From the NCBI GenBank assembly GCA_017303635.1, contig JAFLCG010000003.1, positions 1 through 64,000 on the forward strand: a stretch of DNA of 64,000 bases. Reading direction: 5' to 3'. Shown here in pieces: positions 23,709 through 32,622 of the stretch. The translations under genes were made by a program, and so were the position numbers. Under the pieces are notes generated by a model. The model saw only the letters and a list, made by a program, of their open reading frames with translations, had not been told where the DNA came from and ran no database searches. Positions within the stretch are counted from its first letter, which is position 1, and the number at the start of each line of letters is the position of its first letter. This stretch comes from Anaerolineae bacterium (GTDB lineage: Bacteria; Chloroflexota; Anaerolineae; Aggregatilineales; Phototrophicaceae).

Positions 23709-24506
23709 ATGAACCGCAACCACCACTTCACCATCAGTGCTTTTGCTGAGGCCAGCCTGCTCTCGATCAAGGCGCTTCGCCTGTATGACGAGTTGGGCAT
23801 CCTCCCGCCAGCGCTCATCGATCCGGACTCCGGCTACCGCTACTATCATCCGGATCAACTGGGGCGTGCGCGTTTGATTCGCCAACTGCGGCAGCTCGAG
23901 ATGCCCCTGGCGATCATTCGCGGCGTGCTGGAGGGCTCCCCAGCGGAGGCCGTGGCCCAGGTGCAGGCGCACTGGGCCAGCCTGCAGCAGCAGATGCAAG
24001 TGGCACGGGTGCTGGTTCCTGATGTGATTGCCAGCCTAAAAGGAGAGAATCCCATGTCCGCTTTCCACATTGAGATCAAGACGACCGCCGCACAACCCGT
24101 CCTCAGCAGGACCAAGCACGTTTACGTGGACGGTCTTGATTCGTTCATTCAGAACAGTGTGACCGAACTAAAGGCGCTGGCTGTACAGCAGCATGCTGTG
24201 GTGAGTGGGTCGCCTTTTGGCATCTTCCATGGGCAGATCAATGACGAGTCGAACGGGCCGCTTCAGGTTTGCCTGCCGCTTCAGGCGGCTGTCCCCGGTT
24301 CGGACGAACTCCCGGCAGGTAAACTCGCCTGTGTGACGGTCAAGGGTTCCGAGTGCGACTTTCCCAACATCCTCAAGGCGTATGACGCCGTTGCGGACTG
24401 GATTACCCGGCATGGCTATCAGATGGCAGGTTCGCCGCGGGAAGTCTGGCACGCTATGGAGCGCGGCAGTGAGCACATGAGTATCGAGTGGCCGTTTAAC
24501 GACTAA
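23709..24506 (+). CDS. MerR-family regulator with GyrI-like ligand domain
   Basis: The 265-residue transcription activator has an N-terminal MerR winged helix (FTISAFAEASLLSIKALRLYDELGILPPA, then DPDSGYRYYHPDQL), a linker coiled coil at about 85-115, and a GyrI/BmrR-C-like small-molecule domain (FHIEIKTTAAQPVLS to MSIEWPFN). BmrR-type proteins bind hydrophobic cations and activate transporter genes. No transporter is adjacent, so autoregulation is the visible link. The start lies directly behind a 19-spacer promoter with no ribosome site, consistent with leaderless translation. Confidence 0.92.
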   Translation: MNRNHHFTISAFAEASLLSIKALRLYDELGILPPALIDPDSGYRYYHPDQLGRARLIRQLRQLEMPLAIIRGVLEGSPAEAVAQVQAHWASLQQQMQVARVLVPDVIASLKGENPMSAFHIEIKTTAAQPVLSRTKHVYVDGLDSFIQNSVTELKALAVQQHAVVSGSPFGIFHGQINDESNGPLQVCLPLQAAVPGSDELPAGKLACVTVKGSECDFPNILKAYDAVADWITRHGYQMAGSPREVWHAMERGSEHMSIEWPFND

Positions 24507-24523
24507 GCACGCCGGAGTCGCGG

Positions 24524-24555
24524 TCCCCCATCATCCTGGTGTGATCGATGGGGGA
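24524..24555. terminator. Bidirectional hairpin between convergent genes
   Basis: TCCCCCATC and GATGGGGGA form a 9-bp stem around a 14-base loop between the MerR gene and the convergent SDR gene that ends the leftward regulon. Confidence 0.65.
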
Positions 24556-24573
24556 TGGATTCGGTGCTGGAGA

Positions 24574-25296
24574 TCAACCGCCAACTTGCTGGGATAGTTC
24601 CCAGGCGTTGAGGCGTTCGCCACTGAGGCCGCCAAGCGGCTGCCGGGCGAGGTGGAGGAAGGCGGGGGTCAGCGCCATCGGATCAACCCACTGTTGTTTG
24701 AGGTCATCGGTGTAATTCATGGCGGACATGGGCGTGTTAATGGGCGCGCCCGGCGTGACCGTGTTGACTGCGATCTTGAACGGCTGCCCTTCCATCGCCA
24801 GGACTTTCATCAGGCCTTCCTGCCCATGTTTGGCCGGGCAGTAGGCCACTTCTTCGACAAACCCCCGGATGCCGGACCCGGACGAGAGATACACGATCCG
24901 CCCACCACCGGCATCGATCATGGGCTGCCAGACCGCTTTTGAGAGGATGAAGGCGGCCTGCAAAATGATATTGACCTCTTTTTGCCAGTCCGCCAGTTGA
25001 ATCTGCTGCATCGAACGGGTGATGAGGAGCGCCGCGTTATGGATCAGAATGTGCGGTGTGCCCATTTCCCGCAGAACCGTATCGATGGCCGCCTGGGTAT
25101 CCGCCGCTTGCGAGAGATCCGCAGCAACGGTCAGGCAGTCGGTGTTTAATTCCTGGGCCAACTGCTTGAGCTTATCCGCCTGCACATCCAGCAGGGCCAG
25201 GCGCATCCCGGCCTGGGCATAGGCCATGGCAATCGCCCGGCCTAATCCCTGCGCCGCGCCGGTGATGACGGCTGTTTTTCCGGCCAGATCACTCAT
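24574..25296 (-). CDS. Short-chain dehydrogenase/reductase, end of leftward operon
   Basis: The 240-residue SDR has TGAAQGLGRAIAMAYA (cofactor), HNAALLITRS in the NNAG position, Ser in IVYLSSGSG and the Y-x3-K pair in AYCPAKHGQEG. Its start overlaps the stop of the aminotransferase gene by four bases (ATGA), so it is coupled to it. Probable role: oxidation or reduction of a hydroxy or oxo intermediate of the pathway encoded by the regulon. Substrate not identifiable. Confidence 0.9.
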   Translation of the reverse strand: MSDLAGKTAVITGAAQGLGRAIAMAYAQAGMRLALLDVQADKLKQLAQELNTDCLTVAADLSQAADTQAAIDTVLREMGTPHILIHNAALLITRSMQQIQLADWQKEVNIILQAAFILSKAVWQPMIDAGGGRIVYLSSGSGIRGFVEEVAYCPAKHGQEGLMKVLAMEGQPFKIAVNTVTPGAPINTPMSAMNYTDDLKQQWVDPMALTPAFLHLARQPLGGLSGERLNAWELSQQVGG

Positions 25297-26456
25297 TTCA
25301 GCAGACCCTGAACAAAGGTGGTGAAGCGATCCAGGCCGGTCTCGAAATCCGGCGAGCCTTTGGTGAGCGCCCCGCGAATGAATCCTTCACCAGCACCCCC
25401 GCCGATAGTCCCTGGCTGGAAGACCAGACGCGCTTCTTCCCGCGCGCGGGCACAGAACTCGGCGCTGGTCAGCCCGGTGGGACGAATGTCGATGAAGATG
25501 TAGTAAGCGCCCTGCGGTTCGCTGTAGGGCAGCGGAATGCGATCTAGCGTCTCCATCCACAGGTGACGACGGCGGTCGTACTCCTTGAGGTGTTCCTTGA
25601 ACCAGTCGCGGGGCTGCTGCAAAACAGCCAGGCCCCCATACTGCGTGACGACATTGGCACAAATCATCATGGCATGGTGGAACGGCAGCATGGCTTCGAT
25701 CAGTGGGGCGGGCGCTGCGATATAGCCGAGGCGCATCCCGGTCAGGCCGAAGCTCTTGGAAAAGCTGTTGACGGTGATGGTGCGCTCGTGCATACCGGGG
25801 AGCGACCCCATACTGATATGCCGGTGCTGATCGAACACGTAGTATTCATAAATCTCGTCGGAAATGACCAGCAGATCCCGTTCCTGCGCCAGTTGGGCGA
25901 TCCCGCGCAAAGTGGCTTCCGGCAGGACCGTCCCGGTCGGGTTATTGGGCGTCAGCACGATCAGGGCACGGGTACGCGGCGTAATGGCTGCTGCCAGATC
26001 GGCGACATTGACCGTGAAGTTCGTCTCGCGGGTCGTTTCCACGGGGACCAGTTTGGCACCGAGGATGCGGGTATCCCGGGTATATTCATCATAGTGTGGC
26101 GCGGGCGTGACGACTTCATCATCCGGGTTGCAGAGGGCCATCATGACCGTCATGAGGGCTTCCTGTGCGCCAGAGGTGACCAGGATTTCAGTCGCCGGAT
26201 CGTAATGCAGGTTGTTTTCGACCTTCAGCTTTTCCGCGATGGCCGCCCGCAGTTCAGGGATACCCGTCCAGGCGGTATATTGAACTTTATTTTCACGCAG
26301 CGCCTGCTGCATGGCTTCCATGACGAAGGGCGGGGGTACAAAATCCGGCGTACCGCTGCCGAGGTTAATCAAGCCCGGAATGGGTACCGAGGTCTGCTTG
26401 CCTAAGGCACCGTGCAGCGCATGGGCACGGGTTGAAAGATACTTTGAGTAATCCAT
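25293..26456 (-). CDS. Class I/II aminotransferase
   Basis: The 387-residue fold-type I PLP enzyme shows TSGAQEALMTV, LTPNNPTGTV, SDEIYEYYVFD, the lysine in TVNSFSKSFGLTGMRLGYI, and a C-terminal Arg in FIRGALTKGS. It is of the aspartate/aromatic/kynurenine group (AAT-I clade). It transfers amino groups between an amino acid and an oxo acid. It is one of two intact class I aminotransferases in the regulon (the other is at 39450). It overlaps the downstream SDR and follows a Gfo/Idh gene by 18 bases. Amino-acid specificity not predictable. Confidence 0.92.
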   Translation of the reverse strand: MDYSKYLSTRAHALHGALGKQTSVPIPGLINLGSGTPDFVPPPFVMEAMQQALRENKVQYTAWTGIPELRAAIAEKLKVENNLHYDPATEILVTSGAQEALMTVMMALCNPDDEVVTPAPHYDEYTRDTRILGAKLVPVETTRETNFTVNVADLAAAITPRTRALIVLTPNNPTGTVLPEATLRGIAQLAQERDLLVISDEIYEYYVFDQHRHISMGSLPGMHERTITVNSFSKSFGLTGMRLGYIAAPAPLIEAMLPFHHAMMICANVVTQYGGLAVLQQPRDWFKEHLKEYDRRRHLWMETLDRIPLPYSEPQGAYYIFIDIRPTGLTSAEFCARAREEARLVFQPGTIGGGAGEGFIRGALTKGSPDFETGLDRFTTFVQGLLK

Positions 26457-26474
26457 GTTTCTACCTGATGGAGC

Positions 26475-27545
26475 CTAGGTTAAATTAATCCAACGCCGTT
26501 CGGCAGTCGATACTCGCACAGCGTCCATGACTTGCTGGCACTTCAAGCCATCTTCAAAGGTGGCGCAGGTCTGCGTGGGGCGCGCCTCACGGATAGCGTT
26601 CATGATTTCCTGCATCATGGCGACCACCGAGACATTCCAGATGCCTTTGCCAACCCCTTCCAAACCAGCATTCGGGTCCGCTTCGCTCAAGTCCTGGAAA
26701 TCTTCCCCGGCGCGGGCGACCAACAGTTTTTCATCTGCATCGAAGAGTTTGATCGTGCCTTCGCTGCCAAAGATCATGTTCTGGTTGCCGATATTGTGGC
26801 GGGCAGCCCCACTCATGAAGACCGTCACCAATGCGCCGCTGGTCATCTCGGCAGTAAAGCTGACCTGATCATCTGCCGTTGCGATCCAGGGTTCACCGGT
26901 TGATTTGTCAACCCGGTTAGGCACCATCGTGGCAATCTGCCCGATGACCGCGCCGAAATCCCCCAACCAGTAGCGCAGCAGGTCAATCTGGTGGGAGCCG
27001 TTGGCCCCCAGGCGTCCGCCGCCCATTTCTGCCAGCGACCACCAATCGCCCGCTGGACGGGAGGCTGGGTCGCCCCACGTGCCCGAGATATTGACGATAT
27101 TGGCATGGCGCACCTGCCCAATCGCTCCTGAAGCGATGAGGTCGCGGATTTTGCGTCGGTTAGGGTTGAAGCGCAGTTCATGCCCGATGACATGAACCCG
27201 GTTGCGGGCTTTTGCCATCTCCAGCATCTGGCGGGATTCATCCGCGGACATCGCCATCGGCTTTTCGCAGAGGACGTGCGCCCCTCGTTCCAGAGCCGCC
27301 AGCGTCATCGGGGCGTGATACACCGTTGGCGTGGCAATCCCGACAAAGTCCAGATCATGGGCATCCAACATGGTCTGCCAGTTGTCATAAGCGTGCGCCA
27401 CACCGAACAGATCAGCCGTCGAACGGGCGCTTTCCATACGGGCGCTGGAAACCGCTACAATTTCCACATCCGGGATGAGCTTGAGGGCGGGCAGATATGC
27501 TGCCCGCGCAAAGCTGGCTCCGATGACTGCCGCTTTAATCGTCAT
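26475..27545 (-). CDS. Gfo/Idh/MocA-family oxidoreductase 1
   Basis: The 356-residue NAD(P)-dependent oxidoreductase has Rossmann start AAVIGASFARAAYLPAL, the family CEKPMAM motif (catalytic Lys) in HVLCEKPMAMSADES, and the C-terminal beta-sheet domain with GGGRLGANGSHQIDLLRYW, where the Asp/His pair lies. The family acts on sugars, inositols and related ring compounds. In an otherwise peptide-oriented cluster this suggests a sugar-like or hydroxylated substrate part. It is co-directional with ABC permeases and the barrel-protein gene. Confidence 0.92.
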   Translation of the reverse strand: MTIKAAVIGASFARAAYLPALKLIPDVEIVAVSSARMESARSTADLFGVAHAYDNWQTMLDAHDLDFVGIATPTVYHAPMTLAALERGAHVLCEKPMAMSADESRQMLEMAKARNRVHVIGHELRFNPNRRKIRDLIASGAIGQVRHANIVNISGTWGDPASRPAGDWWSLAEMGGGRLGANGSHQIDLLRYWLGDFGAVIGQIATMVPNRVDKSTGEPWIATADDQVSFTAEMTSGALVTVFMSGAARHNIGNQNMIFGSEGTIKLFDADEKLLVARAGEDFQDLSEADPNAGLEGVGKGIWNVSVVAMMQEIMNAIREARPTQTCATFEDGLKCQQVMDAVRVSTAERRWINLT

Positions 27546-27564
27546 AGTGTAGATATCCTCATCC

Positions 27565-28950
27565 TTACCACAGACCGCGTTCTTTCAAGACCTGTCCGAC
27601 CGCATCCAGGCAGCGCAATTCCGCTTCGGAATAATTGCGGGAGATCAAGACACCGCTGGCACCACCCTCGAAACCCGCGTGCGTCGCCGCCGTGATTTCT
27701 TCCGGGGTGATGGCTTTGCTCTTACCGCCGTCGCCCACACCCGCGCCAATGCCCGGATAAACTTTGCAGCGACCGCCGGTATCCGCGATGAGGTTTTCGG
27801 TCCATTGTTTGACGTACTCCGGCTTGAACCCGGCCATCGGAGCCTCAGCGCGGGGCGCGATGAACTCATCCAGGCCGAGGACGGTTGCCAGGGCGTTATA
27901 GGCGCCCTCAGGGGTGGCATCTGCCAGTACCCCTTTTTGCCAGGAGTCGGCAAAGTTGGAGAAACGTGCCCCGGCAGGGGTGTTATACAGCACTGGCTTG
28001 AGCCAGTCCGCGCCGATGGCATAGTCCGACTGATCGTACTGCGCTTTGAGGTAGGGGTTATAGGTATTGATGACCTGCCAGATACCATAACCAACTTCGT
28101 GCTTGGGATCGGAGAATTTAACCATCCCGGCGATTTCGTGGTAGAGCGCCTGATGAGCGTCCAACCACATCTTTTCCCACATGAGGACTTCCGGATGATG
28201 CAGCAGATGGCGCAGCAGGGTCACAAAAACGCCATCACGCGGGCGCTCGCCTGCCCGTACGCCCTGCAGGAAACGGTCAATCTTGCGATAGCCTTCGATG
28301 GCCCGCTGGACATCAATCCCTCGCGCACGTCCCTCGGCGACGAAGTACTCATCAAAGCCGGTGGTGCTATCGGCCCGGAAGATGTCCATCAAGGGGCTTT
28401 GCCGCTCAATGCCCCACAGCATCCCATCCAGCGCATGATTGCTGAACCAGTCATCAATCACCGAACGCCACCAGGCCCGAAAATGCGGATTCAACAGGGA
28501 GGGACGGGTGGCAGTACGCCCCCAGTGATCCCGATCCAGAAAATGGTGGAACCCGGGCTGCCAGATCGAGCGAATGGAGGATGCCGCCGTTTCGCAGTAG
28601 TAGGTATACACCTTCATGCCGCGTTTCTTGGCTGCCGGGATCACATCCGCCAGGGCATCAAAGCCGGCATACAGCGGGTCCGGAGCGCCAAATGATTTGA
28701 GCGCGGTTGCTTCAAAATAAGCAGGATCCGGCTTGTAGAAGGCACCACCTTGCAGGTTATCGGCCTCCGCCACCCCATGATCAGGGAAGCCGTAGGTAGC
28801 CCGACCGGCATTCCCATAACTCCACGATAGTGCTGAAATCAGCAGGGCATTCACCCCTGCGCGGCTCTCCAGTACATCCAGCACCTGCTCGACGCCTTCA
28901 TCGATGAAGCTGATCGCACCAATCTGGATGCCAACAAATGTTTTTGCCAT
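27565..28950 (-). CDS. Uncharacterised (beta/alpha)8-barrel glycosidase-like protein
   Basis: The 461-residue soluble protein has no signal peptide. Alternating strands and helices (VNALLISALSWSYG, AAKKRGMKVYTYYCETA, LDGMLWGIERQSPL, ASGVLISRNYSEAELRCLD) give a TIM-barrel pattern resembling putative glycoside hydrolases of unknown specificity. Acidic residues at strand ends (YCETA, GIERQ) could be catalytic but I cannot identify a known pair. It lies between the ABC permeases and a Gfo/Idh gene and probably acts on the imported compound inside the cell. Confidence 0.75.
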   Translation of the reverse strand: MAKTFVGIQIGAISFIDEGVEQVLDVLESRAGVNALLISALSWSYGNAGRATYGFPDHGVAEADNLQGGAFYKPDPAYFEATALKSFGAPDPLYAGFDALADVIPAAKKRGMKVYTYYCETAASSIRSIWQPGFHHFLDRDHWGRTATRPSLLNPHFRAWWRSVIDDWFSNHALDGMLWGIERQSPLMDIFRADSTTGFDEYFVAEGRARGIDVQRAIEGYRKIDRFLQGVRAGERPRDGVFVTLLRHLLHHPEVLMWEKMWLDAHQALYHEIAGMVKFSDPKHEVGYGIWQVINTYNPYLKAQYDQSDYAIGADWLKPVLYNTPAGARFSNFADSWQKGVLADATPEGAYNALATVLGLDEFIAPRAEAPMAGFKPEYVKQWTENLIADTGGRCKVYPGIGAGVGDGGKSKAITPEEITAATHAGFEGGASGVLISRNYSEAELRCLDAVGQVLKERGLW

Positions 28951-28986
28951 AGTCTCTCTACTCGATGATGTTGAAAAAGTGACCCG

Positions 28987-29907
28987 TTATTTGCCCCGCA
29001 GACGCGGGTCCAGGAAATCCCGCAGCCAGTCACCCAGGATATTTAAGGAAAGCACCGTCAGCATAATAGCCAGACCAGGGAAGAACGCCGGCCACCACTT
29101 GCCTGCCAAAATCTGATCACGGCTTTCGTTGAGGATGCCGCCCCAGGTCGGTACGGTCGGGGGCACACCCAGTCCCAGGAAGGAGAGCGACGCCTCTGCC
29201 AGAATGGCACTGGCGACATTGAAGGAAGCGATGACGATCAGCGGCGCGATGACATTGGGCAGGATAGCCCGCAGCATCACGCGCAGATCACCCGCGCCCA
29301 TACTGCGGGCGGCTTCCACATATTCCTTTTCGCGCTGCGAGATCGTCTGCCCACGCGCAATCCGGGCATACGTCACCCACTGTCCAATCCCCAGTACCGG
29401 TACCAGGTTCCACACCCCCGGCCCCAGCACGACCAGGACCATGATGGCGAGGAGAATAAAGGGGAACGCCAGTTGAATATCCGCCAGGCGCATGATGAAG
29501 TCATCGACCCAGCCACCGCGGTAACCGGCGAGGATGCCCAGGGTCGTCCCCATGATTCCACCCACCGCGACGGCCATGACGCCGACCGCCAGAGATACCT
29601 GTGCACCGTAGATGATGCGTGACCATAGATCGCGGCCCAGGCCGTCCGTACCAAGAAAGTACTGAATTTGACCGGATTCATCCCGGTGCAGGGGTTCAAA
29701 CAGGCGTTCGACCAAATTCTGCCGATTAGGGTCTTTGGGCACGATCTGGGCGGCAAAGAGCGCCATAAAGACAACCGCGCCGAGAATGAAGAGCGCGAGT
29801 ATCGGCCACTTGGCTTTAAGCAGACTGCGAGCCGCCCGCTTGAGTACGGAAGGTTCAGGCGGCTTGAGTTGAACGACAGGAGCAATGGAGGGGTTAGCGG
29901 TTGCCAT
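28987..29907 (-). CDS. ABC transporter permease, DppC/OppC type
   Basis: The 306-residue inner-membrane protein has six expected spans. The N-terminal OppC-specific segment (PILALFILGAVVFMALFAAQ) is followed by the EAA-loop motif EYVEAARSMGAGDLRVMLRAILPN. By family it forms a dimeric channel with the DppB-type permease encoded immediately upstream (three bases apart). Uptake of dipeptides, oligopeptides, opines or nickel complexes is typical. No ATP-binding subunits are encoded in the locus. Confidence 0.93.
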   Translation of the reverse strand: MATANPSIAPVVQLKPPEPSVLKRAARSLLKAKWPILALFILGAVVFMALFAAQIVPKDPNRQNLVERLFEPLHRDESGQIQYFLGTDGLGRDLWSRIIYGAQVSLAVGVMAVAVGGIMGTTLGILAGYRGGWVDDFIMRLADIQLAFPFILLAIMVLVVLGPGVWNLVPVLGIGQWVTYARIARGQTISQREKEYVEAARSMGAGDLRVMLRAILPNVIAPLIVIASFNVASAILAEASLSFLGLGVPPTVPTWGGILNESRDQILAGKWWPAFFPGLAIMLTVLSLNILGDWLRDFLDPRLRGK

Positions 29908-29910
29908 GCC

Positions 29911-30888
29911 TTACCTCAACCGAATACGGGGGTCAAGCTGGGCATAGATGATATCCACCAGCAGGTTAATGATTATGAACAGCACTGCGAAGACGACCAC
30001 CGATGCCTGCACCACTGGGATGTCCCGCTGGGTGATGGCATTCGTGACCAAGCGCCCTACACCGGGCCAGGAAAAGACCGTTTCTGTCACCACTACGCCG
30101 CTTAAGAGGAAGCCGAACTCCAACCCCAGCATGGTCACGATGGGGATGAGCGCGTTGCGGAAAGCGTGCCGCATGATGATGACCCGTTCGCGCAGCCCTT
30201 TGGAACGCGCCGTCACTACGTAATCTTGCGATAGCACCTCCAGCATGGAGGAGCGCACCAGACGGGCATTCCGCGAGAGTGAAAACAGGCCGATCGTGAC
30301 GCCGGGCATGATCAGGAAGCGGATAGCCTCCGGGAGGTTACCAAAGCCTTCGGCAATGTTACCTTCCATAAAGGGTTGGATCACCGCTACATGGCCGGAA
30401 ATCGGCAGCCATTTGAGTTGCAACCCGACAAAGATGATGAGCATGATCCCCAGCCAGAAGCTGGGCATGGATTGCCCAAACATCGCCATCAGCATGATGC
30501 CGCCGTCCGCCGCTGTCCCACGCCGCGTCGCCGCGATAATGCCGATCGGTATCGCCACCACAATCGAAATCAGCATGGCGAAGAAAGTCAATTCAAGCGT
30601 GGCAGGCAGGCGTTCCATCACCAGCTCAATAGCGGGCTTGCGGGAACGAATGGACATGCCTAGATCGCCACGTGCTAGATTGCCGAGGAAGTTAAGATAC
30701 TGTACGGGCAGAGGTTTATCGAACCCGAGCTTGATGCGGGTTTCATTGATTTCTTCCTCACTGGCCCGCTCACTGACATAGAAATAAGTCGGGTCACCCG
30801 CCAGATGCAGGGTCAGGAAAGAAAGCAGCGTGACCCCAAAAATCACGATGATCGATTGCAGCAGGCGGCGGACGATGTATTGTCCCAT
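29911..30888 (-). CDS. ABC transporter permease, DppB/OppB type
   Basis: The 325-residue inner-membrane permease starts with MGQYIVRRLLQSIIVIFGVT, the standard DppB beginning, and carries the EAA loop QDYVVTARSKGLRERVIIMR. A longer frame to 30978 is rejected, because family homology starts at 30888 and AAGG lies just before it. It pairs with the downstream DppC-type gene and the upstream solute-binding protein. It is likely transcribed from the GntR-controlled promoter through the leftward operon or from a local promoter in the 57-bp gap after the binding protein. Confidence 0.93.
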   Translation of the reverse strand: MGQYIVRRLLQSIIVIFGVTLLSFLTLHLAGDPTYFYVSERASEEEINETRIKLGFDKPLPVQYLNFLGNLARGDLGMSIRSRKPAIELVMERLPATLELTFFAMLISIVVAIPIGIIAATRRGTAADGGIMLMAMFGQSMPSFWLGIMLIIFVGLQLKWLPISGHVAVIQPFMEGNIAEGFGNLPEAIRFLIMPGVTIGLFSLSRNARLVRSSMLEVLSQDYVVTARSKGLRERVIIMRHAFRNALIPIVTMLGLEFGFLLSGVVVTETVFSWPGVGRLVTNAITQRDIPVVQASVVVFAVLFIIINLLVDIIYAQLDPRIRLR

Positions 30889-30944
30889 GAACCTTCTCAT
30901 CCAGATGAGAGGGGCAAGGTGTTCACCCTGCCCCTCCACAAACA

Positions 30945-32522
30945 TTACTTCAGGGTTGCGTTGTAGATGACGATCCACTCATCACGGCGAGCGCTCCAGT
31001 TGAGGCGATTGCTCACGCCGTAGAAGTCCGGCTGGAAGTACAGCAGCAGCCAGGGCGGGTCGTTGTAGAAGATTTCCAACATCTCGTTGATGACGGTACG
31101 TTCCTGGTCGAGATCACGGATGTCCGCCAGGCTGTCCCAACGGGTGAACCATTCCTGGTTGTTCCAGTTGGTGTAGTTGGTGCCGGCGTCCGGGCCCGAG
31201 AGGTCAGCCATGTCATAGAGCGCGTCCCAGGTACCGCCACCGGTGCCCAGGAAGAACATCGGGCCGACTTCCTTGGGGCTGATGAGCTGGCGATAGTCCG
31301 CCCAGTCACGGATGTCGACGGTGGTCTGGACACCGATATCCGAGAGGTACTGACCAATGGCCTGGACGACGTTGGCATCGTTCAGGTAACGGCCACGCGG
31401 CCCCATCAGCACGGTCTCGAAGCGGACGCCATTTTCACCACGAGGATAACCAGCGGCGTCCAGCAGTTCTTCTGCACGGGCCGGGTCATACGGGTATGGT
31501 TCCAGGTTCGGGTTGTTGTTCGGCGGATTCACCATGCTGGAAGCGCGTTCGCATTCCGTACCAAGCAGCGTCTGGCAAATGGTCGGCACGTCGATGGCGT
31601 ACTGCAGGGCGACGCGAACTTCGGTCTTCTGCAGGGCTTCGTAGCCGGGGGCATCGGCGAAGTTTTCACCGAACTGGAAACCGACATAGATACGGCGGGT
31701 ACCGGCGACGGCCTGAACCTGAGCCGTTCCAGAAGCATTGACAGCTTCGATCTGATCCGGCGGGACGTTGGCGATCACATCGACGTTACCGGCAATGAGT
31801 TCGGCCACGCGGGTCGAAGCTTCCGGGATCACACGCCAAATCTGGGTTTGGAAGTTGGTCGGGCGCAGGGTGTAACCTTCGACCGCTTCCAGGGTGATGT
31901 GGTCATCCGGGACCCATTCGACGAAACGGTACGGGCCGGAACCAATCGGGTTCTGACCAGCTTCTTCGAGGGACAGGGCCGAATACGAGTCCTTGCAGTG
32001 GATGTAAACTTCCGAGATCAGCGCCAGGCGCAGGTTCGGGGTCTGGTAGCGGTCGGTCAGAACGGTCACCTGCAGGTCACCATCGACGCGCATACCCTGG
32101 TAGCCGATGGCCGGCAGGGCGAAACCAGCCGTATTGCCGGTGAAGGCGTTGGCGGGGTCAGCAGCGCGTTCGAAGCTGTAAGCCACATCTTCGGCGGTCA
32201 GTGCTTCACCGTCATGGCAGGTCAGACCTTCATTGAGGGTGAAAGTCCATTCCTTACCATCTTCCGAAATGGCGTATTCAGTCGCCAGATAGGGACGCAG
32301 GACGCCGTCATCACCAATTTCAAAGAGCGTACCAAAAACATGGAAGAAGATGTTGGCTTCTGCGCGCGAATTCACGCTGGCAGGATCCAGGGCACCCACA
32401 TCCACACTTTGTCCAATAATCAACGTGTTCTCATCTGGCGTTTGCGCCAGAACCGGCATCACTGCCACCAGCAAGCTCAACGCACTGATGAGCAAGATCA
32501 AACGTAACCGAGTTGCATTCAT
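30945..32522 (-). CDS. ABC transporter solute-binding protein, family 5
   Basis: The 525-residue exported binding protein has signal peptide MNATRLRLILLISALSLLVA through VLAQ, with no lipobox Cys. The SBP_bac_5 signature region (HDGEALTAEDVAYSFERAAD) comes early and the ENGVRFETVL segment late. Such proteins bind peptides, opines, glutathione or sugars. Because the neighbouring genes encode several amide and peptide hydrolases, a peptide-like ligand is likely. ATG 32522 is preceded by GGGAGA. The frame continues upstream to 32654 without merit. Confidence 0.93.
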   Translation of the reverse strand: MNATRLRLILLISALSLLVAVMPVLAQTPDENTLIIGQSVDVGALDPASVNSRAEANIFFHVFGTLFEIGDDGVLRPYLATEYAISEDGKEWTFTLNEGLTCHDGEALTAEDVAYSFERAADPANAFTGNTAGFALPAIGYQGMRVDGDLQVTVLTDRYQTPNLRLALISEVYIHCKDSYSALSLEEAGQNPIGSGPYRFVEWVPDDHITLEAVEGYTLRPTNFQTQIWRVIPEASTRVAELIAGNVDVIANVPPDQIEAVNASGTAQVQAVAGTRRIYVGFQFGENFADAPGYEALQKTEVRVALQYAIDVPTICQTLLGTECERASSMVNPPNNNPNLEPYPYDPARAEELLDAAGYPRGENGVRFETVLMGPRGRYLNDANVVQAIGQYLSDIGVQTTVDIRDWADYRQLISPKEVGPMFFLGTGGGTWDALYDMADLSGPDAGTNYTNWNNQEWFTRWDSLADIRDLDQERTVINEMLEIFYNDPPWLLLYFQPDFYGVSNRLNWSARRDEWIVIYNATLK

Positions 32523-32622
32523 CGTCTTTCTATCTCCCTGTTTGCAGACCAGCACAAACGAGTCGGGTAACGTGCAGTGATTTCGGCTGAGGCGTACTCC
32601 TTTCCCACAAGCTGTCTTCAGG

